Notes under the pieces: generated by a model
The model's database searches: none
What the model was told of the DNA's origin: nothing
The model's input: only the letters and a program-made list of their open reading frames with translations
Shown: piece after piece, positions 5,925 to 12,387 of the stretch
Numbering within the stretch: the first letter of the stretch is position 1
Layout of the letters: the number at the start of each line of letters is the position of its first letter
NCBI GenBank assembly: GCA_045126595.1
Contig: JBGVOS010000105.1
Coordinates: forward strand, 1-12,387
DNA: 12,387 bases
Direction of reading: 5' to 3'
From: UBA1189 sp045126595
GTDB lineage: Bacteria > Bacteroidota > Bacteroidia > Bacteroidales > Bacteroidaceae
Made by a program: the position numbers and the translations under genes

Positions 5925-7019
5925 TTACAATCCCCACGCCTCCAAATATCGTTGTGCAACCTTGATACTATCGTGGTGGCGACGGATATACTCCATGCTA
6001 TCGCGTTTGAGCCTTGGTATGCGCTCAGGATGCAGCACGAGTTGTTCAAGCTGACGATATATATCCTCTTCGTCAGGCTGAACATTGATGATGGGGCGCA
6101 ACTCTTTTTCGCCCAATATCTCATAGTTTTCTTCCTCGCCTCCACTCACAACAATCAATCCTTGACTCATCGCTTGCAAAGCATTCATGGCAGGAGTATA
6201 CGAATAGATTTGGTCGAGCAACACATCACAGCTACGCATCATCTCCTTGTATTGGGCAAAAGGGACCGACTCGGCCTTTACCATCTCAGCACGCTCAGGA
6301 TAGTCCTTCACTATACGTTCAAGCGCACGTAGCATGATATCCGTTCCTTTGAGCATAGTGCGACTGCGGTTTACGCCGATGAAGAAGCGCAACTTGCCAT
6401 TGCCTTCAACCTCTACCCTCTCGCACTCAACCACGTCTATAGGCATAGGGATGAATGTCGTCTTGTCAGGGAAGTAGGGACGATAGGCCACATCATATTC
6501 GTAGAGTCCGCTGATGATACCATCACACGTCTCGGCCACGTGAATGCTTGTGTCTTTCTTGAACGTGTGCAGCCAATCGTGCTTGTTGGTCACGTTCCAC
6601 TCGTGCTCAACCTCTCGTGTAGGCGTATAGAAGTCGCAGTAACGTAAAGTGCGACGCACCACACTGTCATATATATAATAGTAATCGTAACCGAAAGCAC
6701 CGAGGAACACCCGTTTGTTGTGCTTCCACAAGTAATCATAGATGCGTATACCACGCTCAGCCTTGAGTTCGACGAAATGTACCGGATTGATGAGCTGCAC
6801 CACATCGAATCCACGGAGCTTGGGCAACAGACGCAGCACCTTATAAAGATAGGCGAGACTTCCCCATCGGCCCGAACGGCGAACAAGCGAGATGTCGGAA
6901 GGATAGCCCTTCCACTCATCACCATTGGACACCACACACACCTCGTGTCCCAAACGGCGCAAGGCTTGGGCAAGGGTCCAATGTACATTGCTGTATTCTC
7001 CTAAGAGCAGTATCTTCAT
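5925..7019 (-). CDS. Glycosyltransferase, GT4/GT-B-like, surface polysaccharide synthesis
   Basis: Probably transfers a sugar from a nucleotide donor to a growing glycan at the cytoplasmic membrane face. The start MKILLLGEYSN at 7019 is chosen because it opens the first Rossmann strand; the frame extends 17 codons upstream into the previous gene but without family-like sequence. Length is 364 residues. The N-terminal half has the GT-B pattern (KILLLGEYSN, then ALRRLGHEVCVV). The C-terminal half has IGVNRSRTMLKGTDIML (215-231) and CDVLLDQ (264-270), then SYTPAMNALQAMSQGLIVVSGG (273-294). This last stretch matches the GT4 donor-binding loop, but the glutamate before Ala-Met in the usual E-x7-E is Q282. 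It starts 2 nt after the stop of the upstream GT2 gene (TAGCGATG), so translation is probably coupled. Substrate is unknown. It lies last in a three-gene transferase set. Confidence 0.83.
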   Translation of the reverse strand: MKILLLGEYSNVHWTLAQALRRLGHEVCVVSNGDEWKGYPSDISLVRRSGRWGSLAYLYKVLRLLPKLRGFDVVQLINPVHFVELKAERGIRIYDYLWKHNKRVFLGAFGYDYYYIYDSVVRRTLRYCDFYTPTREVEHEWNVTNKHDWLHTFKKDTSIHVAETCDGIISGLYEYDVAYRPYFPDKTTFIPMPIDVVECERVEVEGNGKLRFFIGVNRSRTMLKGTDIMLRALERIVKDYPERAEMVKAESVPFAQYKEMMRSCDVLLDQIYSYTPAMNALQAMSQGLIVVSGGEEENYEILGEKELRPIINVQPDEEDIYRQLEQLVLHPERIPRLKRDSMEYIRRHHDSIKVAQRYLEAWGL

Positions 7020-7021
7020 CG

Positions 7022-8005
7022 CTATTTTCGCTTTTCTATCATTCTTAACAAATAACGTCCTATACCGCATTGCGCAAACAAACGGAAAAGAAGATATTTA
7101 CATGAATACCGAGCAAATGGGATAGGAAACAGTCCCAACACGCTAAGTTGACGAGCCGACTGTTGCCACCGTTTCTTCCAATTGGATTCGCGCAAGGCAC
7201 GACGCAGAATGTCCACCGCAAGAAATCGTATCTTACGGGTAACACCCTCGTGCGGCTCTTCATCCAAAGTCTTCTCAAAATCAATCAAACGCTTCAGCAC
7301 AATGAAATAATTGTCGAAGAGCTCGTCAGTATGACCGGCACTGCAGCTATGTACCGTAGAACCTGTACGTTGGTAATAAGCATACACAGGCACATCCACC
7401 TTGGCCATGCGCTGTACCCGCCAAACCAGTCGGGTAACAAACTCCTCATCTTCTATATATATATCCTTCGTAAAGCGCAACGGTTTACCAAAATGCTGTT
7501 CGTCAAGAATCTGACGGCGGAAAAGCAGCATACAACAACTTCCGAAAAGATTATGACGAGACATATAGTCATTGCCTGTCGTTATAGTACATGGAGTAAT
7601 CTCGGGCATACGGCAAACATTTTCCATGGGTTTCTCGTCACTGACCTCACGAAAACCAAACATCAACAAATCCAGATTATTCACTTTCGCCACATTCAAC
7701 ACGGGAACTACAGTGTCTGCAAAGAGATAATCGTCGCCATCAACAAACTCCACCCACTCTCCCCGTGCATATTCCAAAGCTAAGTTACGTGCTGCACCTT
7801 GGCGAGCATGCAGCTGTATATATAAGGTAATATCGGCTTGTTCCGCAAATTCATCTATGATATGTTGCGGACTGATGGAACTCTCATCATCCACTACAAT
7901 AATCTCATACTCATCACGAGCCAATCCTTGTGACACGATGCTGCTCAGACATCGACGCAAGAGCCAATCCTCCAAATTGTATGTCGTAACGATAAAGGTT
8001 ATCAT
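7022..8005 (-). CDS. Glycosyltransferase family 2 protein
   Basis: A GT-A fold inverting sugar transferase, 327 residues from ATG at 8005. This start is chosen because MITFIVTTYN is the usual first strand of GT2 proteins; a longer reading of 13 more codons has no support. Motifs: EYEIIVVDDES (32-42, nucleotide binding), QGAARNLALEYARGEW (69-84), FVDGDDYL (87-94, the DxD-type metal site) and IEDEEFVTRL (184-193, the acidic catalytic region). The C-terminal portion is basic (KRWQQSARQLS and MIEKRK at the end), which could favour membrane association. The ATG overlaps the stop of the upstream GT2 gene by four bases (ATGA), and the GT4-like gene follows after 2 nt, so the three are clearly one translational unit. 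The acceptor and the sugar cannot be deduced. It resembles the upstream GT2 gene in the N-terminal half but only at family level. Confidence 0.92.
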   Translation of the reverse strand: MITFIVTTYNLEDWLLRRCLSSIVSQGLARDEYEIIVVDDESSISPQHIIDEFAEQADITLYIQLHARQGAARNLALEYARGEWVEFVDGDDYLFADTVVPVLNVAKVNNLDLLMFGFREVSDEKPMENVCRMPEITPCTITTGNDYMSRHNLFGSCCMLLFRRQILDEQHFGKPLRFTKDIYIEDEEFVTRLVWRVQRMAKVDVPVYAYYQRTGSTVHSCSAGHTDELFDNYFIVLKRLIDFEKTLDEEPHEGVTRKIRFLAVDILRRALRESNWKKRWQQSARQLSVLGLFPIPFARYSCKYLLFRLFAQCGIGRYLLRMIEKRK

Positions 8006-8976
8006 GGCAATAGAGTTTTGGTTAATGCAACGTATAGTCGGCAATAAGTGTGCAATCCAATCAAAGGCAGAGGAAGCAATTTGATGCGCGTAGCAGTATC
8101 GGGTGCAGCATTAAGCAATGCCTTATAGGATGGATGATATTTGTCTGTTTCTTTAACTATGCGCCTATAATCCTCCCAATCGACATCGGCACAGCGCCCC
8201 ATATCTATCAAATGATTGAGACAATATATCCATAGATGCAATGCCTCAGTCTCCAGCTCGGGTATATCCTGTATCTCCATATACAAACGGTGGTTCCCCT
8301 CGAAAAGTTGTCGTTGCTTTTGAGAGCGATAGCTGGTAGTAATGCTGTCAGCATGCATGATATATCGGTAGCACCCACAATTCGAGTAGTATATGCATTG
8401 GCATCGACGAACAATATCGGGCATAACAGCCACATCCTCAAAACATTTACCAATCGGGAAACGCATTTCCCTCCACACTCGTGCTGAATAGATTTTATTA
8501 CATGCATAGCAATGGGTATAACCCTCACGGTGCATCCAGTCGATAAAGACATCGGTCTGCTGCATCTCGCCAGTGAAGGTAAGCATATAGGCTTCGGGAC
8601 TCTCAGCATGCACCTCGATAGGATATTCCAACATATCCACTTCGGGATGAGCGAGCAAATAGTCCATGTTTTCCCCGATTGTTTTCGAATCAATATAATC
8701 GTCCGAATCCACAAAGGTAATATACTCGCCCCGAGAAACGTCTATCCCTCGATTGCGCGCAGCACTGAGTCCGCTATTGGATTGATGTTGCACTACAATA
8801 TTCAGCAAAGGGTACTGATTAGCAAAATCATCGCATAAAGTTCCGCTTTCATCAGTAGAGCCATCATTCACAAGTATTAATTCGTAGTCATCGCACATTT
8901 GGGGCACGATGCTTTCGAGGCAACGTAGCAAATGCTTTGCCACATTATATACAGGAACAATGATACTCAGTTTCAT
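8002..8976 (-). CDS. Glycosyltransferase family 2 protein (first gene of the transferase operon)
   Basis: A GT-A fold transferase of 324 residues. The start MKLSIIVPVYN at 8976 is the family norm; the frame reads 21 codons further, but those lie in the promoter. Motifs: ELILVNDGSTDES (32-44), SGLSAARNRGID (68-79), FVDSDDYI (88-95, DxD-type metal site) and FPIGKCFED (173-181, the usual acidic catalytic motif of this GT2 branch). The C-terminus is mixed hydrophobic and basic without a clear membrane span. A promoter lies immediately upstream, with its -7 box ending only about 9 nt before the ATG, so the mRNA leader may be only a few nucleotides long. The stop TGA overlaps the start of the next GT2 gene. 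It probably elongates a surface oligosaccharide together with its neighbours; the sugar cannot be told. Confidence 0.93.
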   Translation of the reverse strand: MKLSIIVPVYNVAKHLLRCLESIVPQMCDDYELILVNDGSTDESGTLCDDFANQYPLLNIVVQHQSNSGLSAARNRGIDVSRGEYITFVDSDDYIDSKTIGENMDYLLAHPEVDMLEYPIEVHAESPEAYMLTFTGEMQQTDVFIDWMHREGYTHCYACNKIYSARVWREMRFPIGKCFEDVAVMPDIVRRCQCIYYSNCGCYRYIMHADSITTSYRSQKQRQLFEGNHRLYMEIQDIPELETEALHLWIYCLNHLIDMGRCADVDWEDYRRIVKETDKYHPSYKALLNAAPDTATRIKLLPLPLIGLHTYCRLYVALTKTLLP

Positions 8977-8985
8977 GATTAAAGG

Positions 8986-9017
8986 CAAAATTAGTGCAAA
9001 CCGAGCGGAATGCCAAA
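8986..9017 (-). promoter_or_regulatory. Promoter of the glycosyltransferase operon
   Basis: On the minus strand TTTG (9017-9014) and TAATTTTG (8993-8986) are separated by 20 nt, a full match to the Bacteroidetes consensus. The start of transcription would fall near 8982, only about six bases before the ATG at 8976. Confidence 0.75.
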
Positions 9018-9049
9018 TTTTATTTGAAGATTTCGTCAAATGAAAATTT
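9015..9049. promoter_or_regulatory. Palindrome between two divergent promoters, possible operator
   Basis: AAATTTTATTTGA (9015-9027) is inverted as TCAAATGAAAATTT (9036-9049), with one bulged base and an 8-nt centre. It overlaps the -33 boxes of both promoters, where a bound regulator could act on both. No regulator gene is seen in the window. AT-rich palindromes can also arise by chance. Confidence 0.45.
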
Positions 9050-9062
9050 TACACTAATTTTG
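9031..9062 (+). promoter_or_regulatory. Promoter of the flippase gene
   Basis: TAATTTTG at 9055-9062 is a full -7 match. The -33 position, 20 nt upstream, is TTTC (9031-9034), one base off TTTG. Transcription would start near 9066, giving a leader of about 20 nt to the GTG at 9086. CACTAATTTTG at 9052-9062 is an exact inverted copy of 8986-8996 on the other side. Confidence 0.6.
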
Positions 9063-9085
9063 TAATTCGTATAAATCCGCACCAC

Positions 9086-10603
9086 GTGAAGCAAACGCAC
9101 AACACCTCTACATCCAAAGACTCCGTATATAATGGTATGCTGAAATACATCGGCATATTCGGAGGTGTACAAGGTCTTGTCAGCCTGATTACCATACTAA
9201 AGGCAAGCATCGTTTCGCGTCTGCTCGGTCCTATAGGCGTCGGCCTCATCGAGGTGTACAACCGTTCCATCGACTTAGGAAAGAAAGCTACCGACTTAGG
9301 TATCTCATACAGCGCCGTACAATCCATATCAGCACAACGTGGCGAAAGTGAGGCACACACCCTTATGGCCTATGCCATCAAAGTTGTGCGTTCCTGGTCA
9401 TTGTGGTTAGCTCTATTCGGCACCCTTCTTTTTTTTCTACTATCCCCCCTGTTAAGCCGTTGGAGTTTCGACGGTTCCCTCACCCACACATCCATGTTCA
9501 GGATTCTATCTCTCACCATCGGCTGCTCAGTCTTGATGGGTGGTGAGCTAGCAGTGCTAAAGGGAGCCCGTAAATTGGGCCGTGTAGCTTGGTTTCAGCT
9601 ATTCAGTGCCATTGTTATGCTTGGCGTGGCAGTACCCTGTTACTATCTTTGGGGGTACAATGGTATTGTTCCCAGCCTACTGTTCACGGCAATAGTTCTG
9701 TTAGTCCTAGCCTGCTGGCACTCGTTCCGAGTGTTTCCCTACCGCGTGTCACTCTTTTCTCTCAAGGTTATCACCGATGGTCTGTACATCATTCGTCAAG
9801 GCATCAACTACACTCTTGCCGGTCTCCTAAATTCTGGGGCCTACTACTTTATATCTATCTACATATTTAATAATGGCAATGCTGCCGAAGTAGGTTGCTA
9901 CTCCTACGGATACCTGTTGATATCCTACTTGAGCATGCTCGTCTTTGCCGCACTCGACAGTGAGTTCTTCCCTCACCTATCAGCCGTCAACAAAGACAGA
10001 CAGCGTTCTACCCTATTAGTCAACAATCAGGTAGAGATACTGATGGTTATCATCACCCCTATTATCGTAAGTTTTGCCTTATTTCTCCCTCTAATTACAA
10101 GGTTATTGTTTGATGCCAAGTTCATGCCGCTTGTATCCATGGCCCAGATAGGTGTCGTAGGGCTCTTCTTCAAGGTCATGATGCATCCTCCAGCTTGCCT
10201 CTCGCTCTCCAAAGGCGATTCGTGCACTTTTCTTTTACAGGAGGTATTGTCCTATACCTTCATGGTAGCAATCATGATAGGTAGTTTCACGCTTTACGGC
10301 CTATTAGGTTTGGGAATAGGCATGCTCCTATCCAATCTTTTTGACTGGATTTCTGTATGGTTCATCACCACACTGCGCTATAAGTTCAACTACAGCCGTC
10401 GTGTATGGTACTTGTTCGTAGCCCAACTCCCCATTTTACTGTTTTTGATAACTATATGCATGTATACAGAAGGATGGACATACGTGTGCGGTAGTCTTAT
10501 CGTTGTGATATGGTCCACTATATATTCTATACGTTTTCTCTATCAGAATACCGACTTGATTCATCGTCTGTCCATTAAAATACGAGGGAAAAACTTCCGC
10601 TAA
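9086..10603 (+). CDS. Polysaccharide flippase, Wzx-type (MOP superfamily)
   Basis: An integral inner-membrane protein of about 505 residues, rich in long hydrophobic segments (roughly 11-12 expected). It fits the O-antigen/polysaccharide translocase (Wzx) group of the MOP exporter superfamily, which moves undecaprenyl-linked oligosaccharides to the periplasmic face. The N-terminus LKYIGIFGGVQGL (19-31), then VSRLLGPIGVGLIEVYN (43-59), are typical. The reading starts with GTG at 9086. An ATG at 9137 would drop 17 residues, but related proteins usually have some residues before the LKY-IGIFGG segment, so GTG is preferred at modest confidence. No Shine-Dalgarno is seen. It is transcribed away from the three transferase genes from a shared promoter region, which supports a joint role. 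No polymerase (Wzy), ligase or initiating sugar-phosphate transferase lies in the window, so the export product is unknown. Confidence 0.9.
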   Translation: MKQTHNTSTSKDSVYNGMLKYIGIFGGVQGLVSLITILKASIVSRLLGPIGVGLIEVYNRSIDLGKKATDLGISYSAVQSISAQRGESEAHTLMAYAIKVVRSWSLWLALFGTLLFFLLSPLLSRWSFDGSLTHTSMFRILSLTIGCSVLMGGELAVLKGARKLGRVAWFQLFSAIVMLGVAVPCYYLWGYNGIVPSLLFTAIVLLVLACWHSFRVFPYRVSLFSLKVITDGLYIIRQGINYTLAGLLNSGAYYFISIYIFNNGNAAEVGCYSYGYLLISYLSMLVFAALDSEFFPHLSAVNKDRQRSTLLVNNQVEILMVIITPIIVSFALFLPLITRLLFDAKFMPLVSMAQIGVVGLFFKVMMHPPACLSLSKGDSCTFLLQEVLSYTFMVAIMIGSFTLYGLLGLGIGMLLSNLFDWISVWFITTLRYKFNYSRRVWYLFVAQLPILLFLITICMYTEGWTYVCGSLIVVIWSTIYSIRFLYQNTDLIHRLSIKIRGKNFR

Positions 10604-10652
10604 GAAAACAAAAAAAAGCAATATCCATATAGAACTATCTATCAAAAATCCT

Positions 10653-10660
10653 TATCTTTG
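10653..10660 (+). promoter_or_regulatory. Likely -7 box for the DUF1573 gene
   Basis: TATCTTTG is a full match to TAnnTTTG, about 40 nt before the ATG at 10699. At the expected distance no TTTG is present, so the -33 element is weak or missing. The gap after the flippase gene is 95 nt, and A-rich. A promoter here would make the next two genes partly independent of the flippase gene. Confidence 0.5.
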
Positions 10661-10698
10661 TACGATAATAAAGTAACATCTATCAACAATACAATAAT

Positions 10699-11148
10699 AT
10701 GAAAAAGAACATTCTCTTCATCCTTCTGCTATTGACCGCAAGCTTGGGTTTTGCCCAAGAGGAAATAAAACTCAAGGACAAGGGCGAGATGAAGTTTGAG
10801 AAGACACGTCACAACTTCGGTGTTTTTGCTCCAGACACCGCCATCCTTACCTACGACTTTGTATTCACCAACGTGGGTAAGTCTCCGCTCATTATCCACC
10901 AGGCCAGTGCGTCGTGTGGATGCACCGTACCCGAGTACACCCTCGAACCTATCATGCCTGGAAGCAAAGGAAAGATCACCGTTACATACAATGGTAAGGG
11001 ACGCCGACCCGGTGTATTCCGCAAGAGCATCACCATCCATAACAATGGCAAACAGACTCCTGTACGTATATATATAGAAGGAGAGATGATTGACAACACT
11101 CCCGTCGAACTGATACAGGACAGCACATTGTACCAAACATATCAATAA
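10699..11148 (+). CDS. Secreted DUF1573 domain protein
   Basis: A 149-residue exported protein of unknown function. The N-terminus MKKNILFILLLLTASLGFAQ has a basic start, a hydrophobic core and a likely signal peptidase I site at about residues 19-20. No lipobox cysteine is visible. The mature part matches DUF1573, a domain abundant in Bacteroidetes with an Ig-like beta sandwich: HNFG (38-41), FVFTNVGKSPLII (54-66), the hallmark ASCGCT (71-76), then PGSKGKITVTYN (87-98) and a strand-rich end. The two cysteines C73 and C75 of SCGCT are the domain's conserved pair. The periplasm or outer surface is the expected location. The ATG at 10699 is the natural start, preceded by an A-rich leader. It is 32 bp upstream of the GH20 gene in the same direction, so the two are likely co-transcribed. 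Whether it has a role in glycan handling is only suggested by position. Confidence 0.9.
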   Translation: MKKNILFILLLLTASLGFAQEEIKLKDKGEMKFEKTRHNFGVFAPDTAILTYDFVFTNVGKSPLIIHQASASCGCTVPEYTLEPIMPGSKGKITVTYNGKGRRPGVFRKSITIHNNGKQTPVRIYIEGEMIDNTPVELIQDSTLYQTYQ

Positions 11149-11180
11149 TTTCATAACCATCAAACACAAGGACAACACGT

Positions 11181-12387
11181 ATGAAACACAGATTCTTGAC
11201 CGCATGTCTGGCGATGTTCTGCTTCGCCACATCGAGCATCATGAATGCCGAGAATGCAAAACCGTTTGTAATCCCCGAATTGCGCCAATGGCAAGGTGCC
11301 GAGGGCATGACTGCCATCAGCGCCAAGACTAAGATCCTCTATGCAAACGAGAGCCTCGCAGACGCAGCCAATGCACTTGCTGCCGACTATGGATTATTCT
11401 TCGGCAAGGGACTCAAGAGTAAGACCGTCAAAGAGACAGCCAATGCCGCTGTCGGTACCATCGTCATCAACCTCATCAATGACGAAGAGCTGGGCGACGA
11501 GGGCTACACCATCGAGATTGGCGATGCAGTTATTATCAGTGCCAACACCCCCACCGGTGCCTATTGGGCTACCCGTACCCTGTTGCAGATTCTCGAGCAG
11601 AACGGAGGCACACAGCTTCCCAAAGGTACTGTACGCGACTGGCCCGACTACGGCTTGCGCGGATTCATGATTGACTGTGGCCGTAAGTACATCCCTCTGG
11701 ATTACCTCAAGGCCTACAGCAAAATCATGGCTTACTATAAGATGAACACCCTGCAGGTACACCTCAACGACAACGGTTTCAAACAATACTTCGGTCACGA
11801 CTGGGACAAGACCTATGCTGCTTTCCGTATTGAGAGCGAGCTTTTCCCCGAGCTTACTGCCAAGGATGGCTTCTATGGCAAGGACGAGTTCCGTCAATTC
11901 CAGAAGGATGCTGCCAAGATAGGTGTCAACATCATCCCCGAGATTGACGTGCCTGCCCACTCACTCGCCTTCGTACACTTCCGCAAGGAGCTCGGCACCG
12001 AGAAGTACGGTATGGACCACCTTGACCTCTACAACCCTAACGTGATTACCTTCCTCGACTCACTCTTTACCGAGTATCTTGAGGGCGAAGATCCCGTATT
12101 CGTAGGCAAGCAGGTACACATCGGAACCGACGAGTATTCCAATGCTGAAAAGGAGACCGTAGAGAAGTTCCGCGCTTTCACCGACCACTACATCCGCTTC
12201 GTTGAAGGATTCGGCAAGCAGGCCTGCGTATGGGGTGCTCTCACCCATGCCAAGGGCGATACTCCCGTCAAAGTTGACGATGTCATTATGCACATCTGGT
12301 ATAACGGCTATGCCAACCCCACAGACATGAAGGAGCTGGGCTACAAGCTCATCAGCATCCCCGACGGTGCCGTATACATCGTACCCG
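11181..12387 (+). CDS. Glycoside hydrolase family 20, beta-N-acetylhexosaminidase, N-terminal part
   Basis: A secreted enzyme that removes terminal beta-linked N-acetylglucosamine or N-acetylgalactosamine. The reading from ATG at 11181 is open for 402 codons and runs past the window end. A signal peptide is at residues 1-23 (hydrophobic LTACLAMFCFATSSI, with a possible cut after MNA). The GH20b-like domain fills about 30-150, including GAYWATRTLLQIL (127-139). The catalytic barrel begins near WPDYGLRGFMID (154-165), with LQVHLND (191-197), IPEIDVPAH (252-260) and the catalytic Asp-Glu pair D317-E318 in HIGTDE. A C-terminal part is still outside the window. The leader has AAGGA about 8 bp before the ATG, a clearer Shine-Dalgarno than its neighbours. 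It follows the DUF1573 gene by 32 bp. Possible substrates are host mucin or other N-acetylhexosamine glycans, or peptidoglycan fragments; sequence alone does not decide. Confidence 0.93.
   Translation, partial: MKHRFLTACLAMFCFATSSIMNAENAKPFVIPELRQWQGAEGMTAISAKTKILYANESLADAANALAADYGLFFGKGLKSKTVKETANAAVGTIVINLINDEELGDEGYTIEIGDAVIISANTPTGAYWATRTLLQILEQNGGTQLPKGTVRDWPDYGLRGFMIDCGRKYIPLDYLKAYSKIMAYYKMNTLQVHLNDNGFKQYFGHDWDKTYAAFRIESELFPELTAKDGFYGKDEFRQFQKDAAKIGVNIIPEIDVPAHSLAFVHFRKELGTEKYGMDHLDLYNPNVITFLDSLFTEYLEGEDPVFVGKQVHIGTDEYSNAEKETVEKFRAFTDHYIRFVEGFGKQACVWGALTHAKGDTPVKVDDVIMHIWYNGYANPTDMKELGYKLISIPDGAVYIVP

Noticed and set aside
11394..11960. Minus-strand ORF of 188 codons inside the GH20 gene
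   Set aside because: It is a shadow of a clearly coding GH20 frame with catalytic motifs, with no promoter or start support.

Overview
This window looks like a chromosomal segment from a Bacteroidales bacterium, probably Prevotellaceae or Bacteroidaceae. Three things point there. The glutamine synthetase and DUF1573 proteins are of the Bacteroidetes kind. Shine-Dalgarno sequences are mostly missing. Several intergenic regions carry the Bacteroidetes promoter (-33 TTTG, about 20 nt, -7 TAnnTTTG). No phage, plasmid, CRISPR, tRNA or rRNA feature is visible.

Left part (1-3391, all minus strand): the N-terminal half of a glutamine synthetase, an M20C aminoacyl-histidine dipeptidase (pepD), and a membrane protein of the lysylphosphatidylglycerol synthase/flippase (UPF0104) family. 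The membrane protein and pepD probably share a promoter at 3414-3445. A pair of inverted GC-rich repeats lies between pepD and the glutamine synthetase gene. A palindrome lies between the membrane protein gene and pepD.

Middle (3392-5805): a divergent promoter region, then thiol peroxidase (tpx, plus strand). After it comes a gene-poor stretch of about 640 bp with a long hairpin, a start-less open frame, three phased GTATAC boxes and one DnaA-box match. It ends at mltG (endolytic murein transglycosylase, minus strand).

Right part (5925-12387): a small surface-glycan cluster. Three glycosyltransferase genes (one GT4-like, two GT2) are tightly coupled on the minus strand (2-nt gap and 4-nt overlap). 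A Wzx-type flippase diverges from them on the plus strand. The two sides share a promoter region with an exact 11-bp inverted repeat over both -7 boxes and a palindrome between. After the flippase come a secreted DUF1573 protein and a secreted GH20 beta-N-acetylhexosaminidase that runs off the window.

The transferases probably build an oligosaccharide on the cytoplasmic face and the flippase moves it across the inner membrane. MltG and GH20 act on peptidoglycan or N-acetylhexosamine glycans outside. The gene content is mostly conventional. The least explained sequence is the 4106-4749 intergenic region, and the best regulatory candidate is the divergent promoter at 8977-9085. I did not find strong evidence for a wholly new system.
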